Source: Cololabis saira
Lineage: Eukaryota > Chordata > Actinopteri > Beloniformes > Belonidae
Assembly: GCF_033807715.1 (NCBI RefSeq)
Contig: NC_084590.1
Location: 1,088,501 to 1,152,500 of the forward strand
DNA: 64,000 bases
Direction of reading: 5' to 3'
Shown: piece after piece, positions 13,059-24,152 of the stretch
Layout: the number at the start of each line of letters is the position of its first letter
Position numbering within the stretch: position 1 is the stretch's first letter
The notes under the pieces: model-generated
Database searches by the model: none
What the model saw: only the letters and a program-made list of their open reading frames with translations
What the model was told of the DNA's origin: nothing
Translations under genes and position numbers: made by a program

Positions 13059-13450
13059 TAGAGATGCACCGATTGATCGGCCACTGATTGGGATCGGGCC
13101 GATAATGCCCCTATCGGTTTTGATTGGAGATCGGAAAATAATAGTTCAGAGCGGGTCGATCTGATGACGTTTAAAACAACAAACGAACAAACGAACAAAC
13201 AAAACATCAACACTGAGAATGGCCTTGCCGGTAGGGGAGTTTTACAATGGCCGAGAAGGGTTAGGGTTAGGGTTAGGGTGACAAATTTTCAGTTTGCAAA
13301 GAGTGTGCAAAGAAGATACCCCGAGGAGGAATGTTACAAAAGAATTTCAACACAACGAAGCTGATAAGCCATTTGAAAGTTTTTCACACGAACGAGTATA
13401 TGGAGTTTTCAAAGTTGGCTGCTGCTAAGGCAGAGAAAGAGAAGTAGCAA
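13059..13450 (+). mobile_element. hAT-like element start with BED-finger fragment and TTAGGG repeats
   Basis: The left end is agagatgcaccgattgatcg, a common teleost hAT terminus. At 13255-13280 there are three perfect tandem TTAGGG units. After them, one frame over about 13296-13447 reads KECAKKIPRGGM, FNTTKLISHLKVFHTNEY, FSKLAAAKAEKEK, matching a BED zinc finger (two Cys, then the two His of the HLKVFH segment). It ends in a stop at about 13447. No catalytic domain follows. Confidence 0.65.
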
Positions 13451-13504
13451 CTACCTGTGTGACATGCTGGTGAATCTTGTCTGTGGTCATGCATATGAAC
13501 TCCC

Positions 13505-13700
13505 AACCCAGTCTCACATAAAAACATACCCTGCCTACGTTGGTCCAAAGTGCAAAAATGTAGAGGGGTTACAATAATAGCCCTTGAATTGTTACATTGT
13601 TACATTTTTTCTGCCTATTAGTTCTGCGTCTAAGTCACGTGACCTTCAAGATTCTGGCTGTGACACCAAAAAACATGGCGGACATTTCTCATTATTAATG
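13505..13700 (+). repeat. Repeat family D, copy 1
   Basis: It starts acccagtctcacataaaaac and contains gtagaggggttacaat and aagtcacgtgacctt, ending near aacatggcggacatttct. The same text is at 16621-16752 (direct, truncated) and 20237-20418 (inverted). Confidence 0.75.
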
Positions 13701-13869
13701 AGTGCGGTCCAGTTTGACATTATTGTCAGTCTATGAGAAAAACATTTAATTTTATTAAAATCGAAAAATAATATTTATAGGCTAAAAAAATAAGCGTCAT
13801 TAAAGTAGCCGGCTGGACCTAATCGAGTAGTCGGCTATATGGCCGGCAGCTGGCACTTGTGGAAAGCCC

Positions 13870-14010
13870 TGCTTTAAGGAACGGACCAGAATTATGCATG
13901 GAATGGTGAATAAACGTAAAACACAGAGCTACGTACGTCTCCCGTCTGGATCCTTACCGACTGCCTAAGCAAGGCATGTTACATGGTGTCAGAAGAGTGC
14001 TGAATCCCGT
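13870..14010 (+). mobile_element. Possible LTR 3' end with primer-binding-site-like sequence
   Basis: The segment gagctacgtacgtctcccgt ... gcatgttaca is followed by tggtgtcagaag at 13983-13994. That arrangement (a CA end, then a TGGTGTCAGAAG-type tRNA-complementary site) is typical of LTR retrotransposons. A related inverted stretch lies at about 20427-20520. No matching second LTR or internal coding region follows, so this is at most a fragment. Confidence 0.4.
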
Positions 14011-14848
14011 CTCGGAGGGTCGCTCGGAAGAAGTTGTCCGGCGAAATAAATAAATAAATAACCGCAAACCGTGAGTCCCGGTCGGCTCGAAGCTAAGCTA
14101 ATGCTAGCCTGCGGTTGTTGTTGTGTTGTAGTTTTATTCTCTCTGGTCACGCTTGCTCCCACCGGTACAGGGGATGCAGATGTTTACTGCCTATGGTCAT
14201 GCAACTTGCCGCGGCATGTCATGCGCATGATCAATTAATGCAGACAGCGCGGTGCCAGGAAAGCGGGTTGTGATTGGTTGTCGTGCACTTTGCTGCAGCA
14301 TGTTTTGCACGTGATCGAGAAAGTATACCCACAGCTGATCACCTTGATCGAACTTAATTTGATCGCGATCACAAATCGAGATCGTATAATCGCCCAGCCC
14401 TACTTCATGTCCTCTTAAACTTCCATGAGTTTTTGAATTTTCTAGATATCTTAAAAGGTAGCAGTTATGGATGTGAGAAGTACTTTGCCAAATCCTGTTG
14501 GCAATAACAGGATGGTCATAATGGGGTTTTAACTTGACCTAACTTTGTTTATTTGTTATAGTCTTATGAACAACAAAGATTGTTCATCACACAAGTTAAA
14601 TAAAACGCATATTTTTGACTGAAAAAATAATTTCATTGTGTAATGACTAAATAAAATGGTTCAAGTTATTGTGCAATTCATTACTAAATTACTGTATTTT
14701 TTATACCATAAGGTGCACTTAAAATCCTTAAATTTTCCTAAGAATCGTCAGTCCGCCTTATAATCTTATGTATAATTTTTTTGTGCTTACTGACATCGGA
14801 CCAATTTTATGTGGTAAACTGCGCTCAAAAATCTGTCAAAATGTCTTA
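14011..14848. other. Unclassified sequence with a hAT-type right end
   Basis: Near 14340-14402 the text gatcgcgatcacaaatcg ... cgcccagccctac looks like the right terminus of a hAT element (cagcccta). I could not find its left partner. The rest is AT-rich and non-coding. Confidence 0.4.
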
Positions 14849-16076
14849 GGCCCTGTCCCAATACTCCCACTACCCCTCGTTTTCTTCCCTACCCCTAAAT
14901 TTTGCGCGTTCCCGTGGGGGTAGTGGTGTCCCAATTCCTCTTTTCACCTAGAAGTAGTGACGAAAAGTAGTGTAGTTGCTATGAATCTCTGCCTACGGAC
15001 GTAGGGATTTCCGATCCTCAATAGCGGATCTAGGGACAAAAACATTTCCCAGAATGCTTTTCGTCGTCATTTGCGGACTGAATCCAAAAAAAAAATGGCG
15101 GACATTTCTTATTTAGGGCTAGTGAAAGAAAGTAGGGGGAGTATTGCCACTTTATCAAGTTTTAATATTTTTTCAGGCGTAAAAGTAACCGTTAAGATCT
15201 CCAACCTGGGCTCAGTTTATCCAAATAACGCCTGTTAAAAAAATTTGACCCGATGTTTTCGGAGATGATAATGATGATTTCGGAGCAGCAGCAGCCGGAG
15301 TACAGACGTGATCGCCCTGCACCGTCGTCTCGGGGGAGAAACCTGCAGCTCTGTTGAGAATTACCGCTGGCTGAAATAAATCATTTAGGAAGATAAATGT
15401 TAGTTTAATAGATGAAATCTAACAGTTGTAGCTACGCCTGTTAAGAAATTTGCTCCAAAAAGTTCGAGATTTCTGCCTGCCGGCTCCGGAGCTGATTTAT
15501 GGTTCCGCGTTAAATCGACGCAGAGCCTACGGCGTAGGGTACGGCGTACGGCGCGCATCGACGCAGAGCCTACGGCGTACGTTACCTAAACTACGTAGGC
15601 TCTGCGCTGGTGTAACGCGGAACCATATTTATTATATTTATTCTGGCGAGGTTTGGAAAAGACTTCGCAACAACGGGCAAGCGAGGTATTATATACATTC
15701 ACTGAGTGAATATTATGAAAGTAAAATATATATTTCTTGCTAGAAATGTAATCAAAACGCATGTTATGCAGAAACTAACTCAAAATATTGATTTTATTCA
15801 CTAAAAAATAAGAAATGTCCGCCATGTTTTTTTTTTTTTGGATTCAGTCCGCAAATGACGACAAAAAGCATTTTGGGAGATTTTTCTGTCACTAGATCAG
15901 CTAGTCAGCATCGTAAAACACTTGCTCCGTAGGGACAGATTCATAGCCACTACATTACTTTTCTTCACTAGCCCTAGGTGGAAACAGGAATTGGGACACC
16001 ACTACCCTCACGTGAACGCGCAAAATTTAGGGGTAGGGATGAAAACAAGGGGTAGTGGGAGTATTAGGACAGGCCC
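14849..16076. mobile_element. PIF/Harbinger-type inverted-repeat element, 1.23 kb
   Basis: Long terminal inverted repeats (roughly 250 bp) begin ggccctgtcccaatactccc on the left and gggcctgtcctaatactccc on the opposite strand at the right. The element is flanked by TTA on both sides (14846-14848 and 16077-16079), as expected for PIF/Harbinger. It has no coding region. It contains MITE family M copy 3 at 15491-15627 and a 15640-15830 segment that recurs near 20080-20245. Assignment rests on the TTA duplication and terminus style. Confidence 0.75.
15491..15627. mobile_element. Palindromic MITE family M, copy 3
   Basis: Arms gctgatttatggttccgcgt and acgcggaaccat enclose GC-rich repeats of cgcagagcctacggcgta. 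It is nested inside the 14849-16076 element. Confidence 0.8.
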
Positions 16077-16084
16077 TTAGTGCG

Positions 16085-16244
16085 ACTTTGGTCGCGACTT
16101 TGGTAGCGACAAAGCCGTTCTGCTTGATTTATTGTTGGATAGTTCCCAACTGATATAGGGACGTTGTATTAAAGTCTGTCCTTAGTTGAATACGGGTTGC
16201 AACATCAAACAAGGTTACATAACTAATTATGTAGTGCTGGCAAG
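16085..16244 (+). repeat. Repeat family C, copy 1, left part
   Basis: The segment tgaatacgggttgcaacatc ... gtagtgctggcaag runs to the hAT insertion point at 16244 and resumes at 21360 (ctggcaagcaaccatcatcc ... aattagacgtcaa). The second copy at about 48985-49223 and 50487-50650 confirms the continuous order. Confidence 0.75.
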
Positions 16245-16353
16245 TAGGGCTGCAACAACGAATCGATAAAATCGATAAAAATCGATTATTAAAAGCGTTG
16301 GCAACGAATTCCATTATCGATTCGTTGTGTTGCGCGATTATTACACTCACTAA

Positions 16354-16475
16354 AGCCTGATTTATGGTTCCGCGTTAAATCGACGGCGTATCCTAGGGTA
16401 CGTGGCGACGCACACCGCCGCGTACCCTACGCCGTAGGCTCTGCCTTGGTGTGACGCGGAACCATAAATCAGCCT
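16354..16475. mobile_element. Palindromic MITE family M, copy 4 (complete, TAA duplication)
   Basis: This is a 122-bp near-perfect palindrome from agcctgatttatggttccgc to aaccataaatcagcct. TAA flanks both sides (16351-16353 and 16476-16478), consistent with a PIF/Harbinger-type TWA target. It is the most complete copy of the family in the window. Confidence 0.85.
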
Positions 16476-16620
16476 TAAGTCGCAGAGCTGAAGTTGAGGT
16501 ATTTCGCCCAGACTACATTTAATGCGGCACAGCACGCTGGCGCCGCATTAAAGGAAGAAGAAAGAGGCAGCGGATTTGTTTGGTTTTAGTAACATGCACA
16601 GGCAATGTGTCTGCAATTGC

Positions 16621-16752
16621 AACCCAGTCTCACATAAAAACGTACCCTGCCTATGTTGGTCCAAAGTGCAAAAACGTAGAGGGGTTACAATATTAGCCCT
16701 TGAAATGTATAACTGTTACATTTTTCTGCCTATTCATTTTGCGTCCAAGTCT
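16621..16752 (+). repeat. Repeat family D, copy 2 (left arm)
   Basis: acccagtctcacataaaaac ... tttgcgtccaagtc, truncated at 16752 where the large palindrome begins. Copy 3 lies in inverted orientation at 20237-20418, so the two bracket the 16753-19636 region. Confidence 0.8.
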
Positions 16753-16984
16753 TTAGAGTAACTAAACTAAGTAGGGATGCTGTTATAATAATAATAAATA
16801 ATTATAAATAATTTGAATTAATTATTAATTATATATCAGACTTAACCTCCATAAATTAATTAATAATTTATATTAATCATAATATTAATATTTAGTATAA
16901 TAATAAATACACCTGTAGCACAAACCAGTGTTTATAGCAAACATTCAGAGACATTATCAGACAATGATTAATGACAGTTTTGGC

Positions 16985-17421
16985 AGTTTTGGGCTTTATA
17001 TGCAAGTAATAAAATTTTAAATTGAATTCTGAATTTTACAGGTAGCCAATGGAGCGACGCTAACACTGGAGAGACGTGGTCTCTCCTGCTGATTCCTGTC
17101 AGTACTCGTGCTGCTGCATTCTGGATCAGCTGGAGCCTATTCAGCAAATTACTTGGACATCCTGCTAACAACACATTACAGTAATCCAGTCTAGAAGATA
17201 CAAACGCATGAACTAGTTTTTCTGCATCCCTCTGCGAGAGGATTTTCCTAATTTTTGCAATATTACGGAGATGGAAAAACGCTATTTTCCAAACCTGATT
17301 AACATATGGTTTAAACGACAAATCCTGATCGAAAACAACACCAAGGTTTCTCACAGTTGCACTGGAAGCCATCGCAACACCATCTAATCCCTTCCTAAGA
17401 TGCTCTGGACCAAGACCAATA
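16985..17421 (-). mobile_element. L2 LINE ORF2 fragment
   Basis: On the minus strand this encodes [20 protein letters not shown] through [20 protein letters not shown] to [12 protein letters not shown]. It is nearly identical to the full-length L2 ORF2 and internal to it at both ends, so it is not an ordinary 5'-truncated insertion. Confidence 0.9.
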
Positions 17422-18399
17422 GTTCGGCTTTTTGTCCAGCACTTTAAAAGCTGAGGGAAGTTAGGAAACCAGGTTGCCAGATTGGTTTCCCCGTGGCCCT
17501 TTTTCACGCATATAGCAGTGCGTCGTTGACTAAGTACAGGCGGAGTCGTCAAGTAATGCGTGAAAAACGCTGACAATAGCAAACATGGCAACCACTAATA
17601 TTTAGTTTTTTTAGCCACTTACCCAAAAACACGGTCCGATTAATTTTCCATGGATGATTGCAATTACTGTAGAAACAGTATATAATTTATCTAGACTTGA
17701 GGTCTTGAATGTGTTAACAAACCACATCTGGCATATCACATTGAGTAGCCTAACTATACTTTTGAATCTAAACTTCATCAGTCCGACCATCTCTTCTTCT
17801 TAGATTTTTAGATTTAGATTCATTTATTTGCACAGTTAAACATTACACAAATAAAAGTACCAACTTTAAAAATTTAAAGTGCAGGAAGAGGCGAAAACTC
17901 AAAGAGCTTATCAGGTGCCTCCACCTATAGTTAACATAAAATTTAATATCATACTTATAAAAACAAAATATACAAATTATCAGTTAGAAATCTATAGATG
18001 ATAGAAAATTTAAGGAAAATTACAAAGAATATACACAAAAGAAAAATGTTCGGATAAATGAAAAATTAGTACAATTTAATAATTAAGAAACAAACAAAAA
18101 AATAAACGACTAAATAACAAACCAGATGAACAAAAAAATAATAATTTCAAGGAGATTACACAAGACGGTAAAATTTTTCAGCACATCCATTACTTATGCC
18201 AGAGCAGTTCCATTCACAACACAAAATGTAAGTGGTGTTTCAGACATCCTTTAAAACCTTGTACAGAGAAGCATTTTTTTGCTAAATGGGAATATGTATT
18301 CCATAGTTTGACCCCCCTGTACCGTATTGCATATTTACCCCTGGTTGTAACATGTTTATTAAGTAGACCGTTTCTTACCGGTTTCTTACCGGTTTCTTA

Positions 18400-18840
18400 C
18401 CCAAAACCGCTTCGACAAGCTCATCACATACCTGAAGTCACAAGAAGCCATCTATGAGCAGCTAGATCAGCTAAAAGATTTTGTCGAACCCACTAGAGAG
18501 AGGATAAAGTTTAGTACGCCAGAACAAAGACGACCAAGTCCAGCAGTGAAACAGAAGGCTGCATACTTTGTGGTGACCCAAAGCACAGAAAGAGACTGTA
18601 CTTCTGCAGGAAGTTCAGGACCAACCTGAAGCCATCGGAGAGAAGGTACGCAGCACAACAACTTGGTGCCTGCAAAAGATGCCGCGAACACCCCCCCGGC
18701 GAAGACTGCAGAAAACAATCTATCTGTGTGGAAATCCGGTTTGCAAAGGCCAACACCACTACCTTCTCTGTCCAGTTGCCAGGCCTCAGCCCCAAAGAAC
18801 GTCCAAGTACGGTCCAGTGAGAGCTGAGGGTAAAAGATGG
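18400..18840 (+). pseudogene. BEL/Pao-like gag fragment (zinc-knuckle region)
   Basis: One frame reads FDKLITYLKSQEAIYEQLDQ then TRERIKFSTPEQRR. The next frame gives GCILCGDPKHRKRLYFCRKF, LKPSERRYAAQQLGACKRC and REHPPGEDCRKQS. The spacing of Cys and His resembles the cysteine-rich C-terminal gag region of BEL/Pao retrotransposons. A frameshift near 18560 and the absence of pol show it is a relic. It lies in the spacer of the large palindrome. Confidence 0.5.
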
Positions 18841-19636
18841 TCGGACTGATGAAGTTTAGATTCAAAAGTATAGTTAGGCTACTCAATGTGATATGCCAGA
18901 TGTGGTTTGTTAACACATTCAAGACCTCAAGTCTAGATAAATTATATACTGTTTCTACAGTAATTGCAATCATCCATGGAAAATTAATCGGACCGTGTTT
19001 TTGGGTAAGTGGCTAAAAAAACTAAATATTAGTGGTTGCCATGTTTGCTATTGTCAGCGTTTTTCACGCATTACTTGACGACTCCGCCTGTACTTAGTCA
19101 ACGACGCACTGCTATATGCGTGAAAAACGGCCACGGGGAAACCAATCTGGCAACCTGGTTTCCTAACTTCCCTCAGCTTTTAAAGCGCTGGACAAAAAGC
19201 CGAACTATTGCAGTATTGTAGAAAAATACAACTTTTTCAGCTTGTGACTTTTTTTTGTTTTTTTTTATGCCAAAGTTTGTTTACTTTATACTGCACAGTT
19301 TAGCTCCCCCAAAATACTTTCTCAATTGCAGACACCAGAACAGTGGAGTGCCATCCCTTCAAATATTTGATGTTGATGTTAAGAAATGGTTGAAAGACAG
19401 TCACATTACTTATGTTGTCATTCATCATTGTCTGATAATGTCTCTGAATGTTTGCTATAAACACTGGTTTGTGCTACAGGTGTATTTATTATTATACTAA
19501 ATATTAATATTATGATTAATATAAATTATTCATTAATTTCTGGAGGTTAAGTCTGATAATTAATAATTAATTCAAATTATTTATAATTATTTATTATTAT
19601 TATAACAGCCTCCCTACTTAGTTTAATTACTCTAAA

Positions 19637-20236
19637 CTTAACTATCTTAAATATTAACCGGCACACGATCGGGGGCATCTGTCACGTGTCCAGGATCCCC
19701 CTTGTCACTATGACGTCCCAGAGGGATTATTTTAATTTTTTCATTCATTTGTCTGGCTGTATCTTTTATTTTGGCGGGCCGAAAGTCAGACTTTTGGAAT
19801 GCAAGAAAATCCGGTTGGTTTTCAAAATAAAACTGCTTTCTGTGGGTTCGACTCGCTCTGCTATCAAAATCTGGTTTGGGGGGGGAATCCCCGCCTGCAT
19901 ACGTGGCCGTGTATGTATCAACGCCACGTATCCCAGCACCAAAATGTTGCAATTTCAAATTATTATTCTGGCGAGATCTGAAAATAATTCCCAACAAGGA
20001 AGCATCAAAATATTGATTTTTTTCACAGCACCGTCCAACAACCAAAATGTTACTTTTTCACATTTTTAAAACGTTACCCTTTTACATTATTCTGACGAGA
20101 TCTGAAAAAACGTTGCAACCACGAGCAAGCAAGTGATTATGTAAATTCACTGAGTGAATATTATGAAAGTAAAATATATATATTTCTATGCAGAAACTAG
20201 CTCAAAATATTGATTTCTTTCACTCAAAAATGAAAA
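19637..20236. other. Interior of the hAT insertion, no gene seen
   Basis: It contains ttcactgagtgaatattatg and neighbouring text shared with the 15640-15830 part of the Harbinger-type element. The open frames at 19647-20069 show no protein family I recognise. Confidence 0.45.
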
Positions 20237-20418
20237 ATGTCCACCATGTTTGTTGCTGTCACGGCCAGAATCTTAAAAGTCACGTGACTTGGACGCAAAA
20301 TGAATAGGCAGAAAAATGTAACAGTTATACATTTCAAGGGCTAATATTGTAACCCCTCTACGTTTTTGTACTTTGGATCAACGTAGGCAGGGTATGTTTT
20401 TATGTGAGACTGGGTTGC
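20237..20418 (-). repeat. Repeat family D, copy 3 (inverted)
   Basis: This is the reverse complement of the 13505 copy: aaaatgtccaccatg ... gtcacgtgacttggacgc ... ttatgtgagactgggtt. It pairs with copy 2 at 16621-16752 as an outer inverted repeat. Confidence 0.8.
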
Positions 20419-21240
20419 TGCAATGGCCCAGACGGGAGACACATGTAGCTCAGTGCTTAACTTTTATTTTTAATCCACGCTATATTCTTGTGGTCCGTTC
20501 TCCTATATGTTCCCCCTCTAACCCAGTACATACATAGGTTCCTCTAAACATCTGTTCCCGCTACAGTTAGAGTTTTCTTACAGTTAAAATAAAAGGCAGA
20601 AAATGTCAGAAAAATAAAAACATAATAAAGCTAGCTGGGTAGTTTTCAATTTTAGCTCTGTAGTCATTCATGGATAAAACAAGCAGCACTGGTGTCTAAT
20701 GTGCTCCAATAGAGCAGGAATCATAATTTTATTTTGAACACTGCCAAAACTCAAAATCTTATACTTTAACTTAAAACTTAACTAGAACTTAAAATTGGCT
20801 TGACACAAATGAAAGTTCAATTGAAACACATGGGGAAAACACCTAACCTTTTAAGTGATGTGTGTTATCAGGCATTTTTAGGTTAGAAATAAGAAAACTT
20901 CTTGGTAAGATCCTTAGTTTTTTGAGTGAAGGCAGTGAGAGAACAAATTGTAATGTTCAAACAAATCCTGTTTCTGATTTGTATTTTTCTTTATTTTTTA
21001 TAATGTATTTATTGTTCTGACAGCTCAGGTCCCTTTTAAACAAAGTATACCTCTTTTGTGCTCTTTATTTCTATATATTTGGCAGATGTAAAGCATGCAT
21101 GTGTATGTTTTCTGTATTAGTCCATTTAGTTTTTTTTTTTTAATCAATACTTTAAAAGCTCAGGGATGTTCAAGGAGCAACCTGTTTGTGAACTTTCTGA
21201 AGATGATCTGCACTGTGAATTTGCACTGTCAGTTCTGTTT
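20419..21240. other. Interior of the hAT insertion, no gene seen
   Basis: The first 100 bases resemble, in inverted form, the LTR-like end at 13870-13980 (gacgggagacac, gtagctc). The rest is AT-rich and non-coding. Confidence 0.4.
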
Positions 21241-21359
21241 TCGAATGGTTGGAATTTAATGCTTTTTAGTTTGTTTTTTTTTAATCCGATTCATCGATTA
21301 ATCAAAAAAATAATCGACAGATTAATTGATTATTAAAATAATCGTTAGTTGCAGCCCTA

Positions 21360-21727
21360 CTGGCAAGCAACCATCATCCCACATCTAGTCAATGTTACCT
21401 TATAATTAGACGTCAAGCCAACTTTAGGTTTTTACCGTAAACCCAATTTTCAAATTGATATCATAATCCAATTATAACCAAATGTTGTAATACAGCGTTG
21501 TTACAACCTCACAATAACTTTAGGTGTCTGCTATGGCTGGCAACAATAAACCAATCAGAGAACAGTACGTAGTACTATGCTTACCTCCGCCACTTTTTAT
21601 TTGTGGATTTGTGACGGATGAATGATTTAAAATGTGAGTGTATTTTTCTGTATAAGTTACAACTGAACGATATTCTGAGTTATTGTGAATTAGTTGAATC
21701 ATGTACGACTGTTTAGTTTCGCTTTAT
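21360..21727 (+). repeat. Repeat family C, copy 1, right part
   Basis: Continuation of the copy split by the hAT insertion: tggcaagcaaccatcatccc, aattagacgtcaagcc, tttttatttgtggatttgtg. It runs to the Tc1 terminus. Confidence 0.75.
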
Positions 21728-22560
21728 ACACTCACCGACAACTTTAGTAGGTACACCTGTCCTCATTAATGCAAATTTCTAATCAGCCAATCACATGGCA
21801 GCAACTCAATGTTTTAGGCATGTAGACATGGTCAAAACGATCTTCTGCAGTTCAAACCAGCATCAGAATGGGGAAGAAAAGGTGATTTAAGTGACTTTGA
21901 ACGTGGCATGGTTGTTGGTGTCAGACGGGCTGGTCTGAGTATTTCAGAAACTGCTGATTTACTGGGATTTTCACGCACAACAATCTCAAGGGGTTTACGG
22001 TTTAATGGTCCATAAAAGAGAAAATATGAATGCCAGTTCTGAGGGCGCAAATGCCTTGTTGATGCCAGAGGTCGGAGGATAATGGCCAGACTGGTTCAAG
22101 CTAAAAGAAAAGCAACAGTAACAATAAGCAAAAATAACCACTGGTTACAACAGAGGCATGCAGAAGAGCATCTCTGAATGGACAACACGTCCAACCTTGA
22201 GGCGGATGGGCTACAGCAGCAGAACCACACCGGTTGCCACTCTAAGAACAGGAAACTGAGGCTAAGATTTGCACAAGCTCAGCAAAATTGGACAACAGAA
22301 GATTGGAAAGACGTTGCCGGGTCTGATGATTTTCAATTTCTGCTGCGACATTCGGATGGTAGGGTCAGAATTTGCCGTCAAGAACATGAAAGCATGGATC
22401 CATCCTGCCTTGTATCACTGGTTCAGGCTGGTGGTGGTGGGGTAACGGTGTGGGAGATCTGACTATCTGGCTGTCTACAACCTCTCAGGGGAATATTCCC
22501 AGTACCTTGTTGAATCTCTGCCACGAAGGATTAAGGCAGTTCTGAAGGTAAAAGGGGGTA
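21728..22560 (+). pseudogene. Tc1-like transposase relic 1
   Basis: The left end is tatacactcaccgacaactt. A degenerate transposase follows: GDLSDFERGMVVGVRRAGLS and TADLLGFSRTTISRGL (helix-turn-helix DNA-binding part), then RHSDGRVRICRQEHESMDPS and SLVQAGGGGVTVW, and finally QYLVESLPRRIKAVLK. The catalytic centre between GGGGVTVW and the C-terminus is deleted, and there are several stops. This is a dead copy. Confidence 0.85.
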
Positions 22561-22569
22561 AAATTTGTA

Positions 22570-22785
22570 CATTAAACAGTGAGAAAGGTTAGTCATCATA
22601 AGTGGAAATTACTCAAAATAGTGGCAGATTTTCAGATGAGACCATGTAAATCTCAAAGGAATACAAAAAACCCTAAAGCTACAACTCAGCCCCTACAAGA
22701 CTCACAGAGCATACTAAATGTTAAAGTCCATGACAGTGCAATTAGAAAGAGACTGAACAAGTATGTTTTCGAAATGTGATTTCCA
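22570..22785 (+). pseudogene. Tc1-like transposase relic 2, DNA-binding part
   Basis: The open frame ending 22779 reads KVSHHKWKLLKIVADFQMRP then RNTKNPKATTQPLQDSQSIL and VHDSAIRKRLNKYVF. This matches the N-terminal paired-like domain of a second teleost Tc1 family, different from relic 1. No catalytic domain or TIR follows. Confidence 0.75.
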
Positions 22786-23100
22786 AATTCATTCTCTGAG
22801 TCCTTGTGCTTTTCTCTGCTGCTTTACACATAATAAACAATTTGATTAAGGTTATGAAAACACCATGGCAGTTATCAAAACACACAGTAATAGCATATCA
22901 CATTAATATACTGTATGACAATAGCATACTTTTTATTTTTCACATCATGGGTGCGAAAAAAGTAGGAGGGGAAGTTAGATATCATATATTTTGAGCCTAT
23001 TTTCCAAGATAATCAGCCATGTATGAACATGCCAGACAGGGAATTTGACTTGTTTCGCTCACTGTAAATAGACAAATGGATCTTATTAATATATATATAC

Positions 23101-23158
<58 letters not shown>

Positions 23159-24104
23159 TTTTTTATGTAAAAGGTGCAGCAGTATGAGGTAACTAAAGGC
23201 ATCACTGAGAATTCACCCAGAAAAGGCTGCAAAGATATGCAATATTATGATATTCCCATGTTTAAATAAAGTCCTGCCTCAACAATTCCAATGATTACTC
23301 ACTTTTAATTCTGCCTTTGAGTTTTGCTGTAGACCTCCTTTATACTATCTAGTTCCACTAGTGCATATCAAAACACTGGTGGGTCAAGGTGGGTTAGACA
23401 GACAATCTGAATTGCATTGTGGAAAACAACATTGAAAGTCAAAGGTTTTAAATTGTATTATTGCTTTAACATTCTCCAATTTATATAATGTTGGAATAAC
23501 ATTCCTTACATGAATCTGTATTGCAATCCTTTTATTCAGAGTTCTCTTGTAAATGCTATAGCAGCATTTCATATTTGAAATGCTGCATTTCATTTCATTC
23601 ATATATCATTTCATATCCAGATGTTAGATCCCAAAAGAACATACTTTATATAAAAATTGGCAAAGCCCATGTGATATCAACTCCAGGTTCATAAACCAGT
23701 ATTCTGAATATATTTAGTTGAGAATTTCGGTAGTAACTATTTGGAATTTTTCAGAAACCACCTACCAAGAGAGGGGTAAATAGATTAAGAAACCCCAATG
23801 TACGTTGCTATGCCCATACTGTAGCAATATTTTACTCTTCAGCCAATGAGTAGTAAGGCCATAATTATATATACATTGCTTTATCATATTTTTTACTCTA
23901 AATTACATCATAATTCCTAAAATGATCATCATACTCTTGTGAGAAATAATTTCTATTAGTGACAGGGACTAAACTCACCAAATAAAAGTTTAAAGAGAAA
24001 AAGTGAGAGATGGGTTCCATTTGTCATAATTATTGGGGAGGAGCTCTGCACTTCAGGCTTCAAACACAAGGCTTCACTTCTCAAACCCAGAAGCAATGAC
24101 CATC

Positions 24105-24152
<48 letters not shown>

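Larger units (their letters stand above)
16753..19636. repeat. Large imperfect palindrome
   Basis: The left arm 16753-17799 and the right arm 18837-19636 are inverted copies around a spacer at 17800-18836. Matching blocks are 16753-16965 with 19428-19636, and 17424-17799 with 18837-19210. The translations of the second block from each arm differ at only a couple of residues (both contain LLLSAFFTHYLTTPPVLSQR). Between the blocks the left arm carries an L2 fragment (16985-17421), while the right arm carries an unrelated 217 bp (19211-19427). Confidence 0.85.
16245..21359. mobile_element. hAT-type insertion, 5.1 kb, with 8-bp target duplication
   Basis: The left terminus is tagggctgcaac and the right terminus gttgcagcccta, a perfect 12-bp inverted pair extended by imperfect matches (cgattattaaaa / attattaaaataatcg). 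Both sides carry the 8-bp direct duplication ctggcaag (16237-16244 and 21360-21367), the hallmark of hAT insertion. No transposase remains. The interior is a stack of later insertions: MITE M at 16354-16475, family D arms at 16621 and 20418, a large palindrome at 16753-19636, an L2 fragment and a BEL/Pao-like gag fragment. Confidence 0.88.

Noticed and set aside
13255..13280. Chromosome end or telomere
   Set aside because: Only three TTAGGG units, with transposon sequence on both sides.
18467..18973. 168-residue minus-strand frame
   Set aside because: It is antisense to the BEL/Pao-like gag piece and crosses into the palindrome arm; no family similarity.
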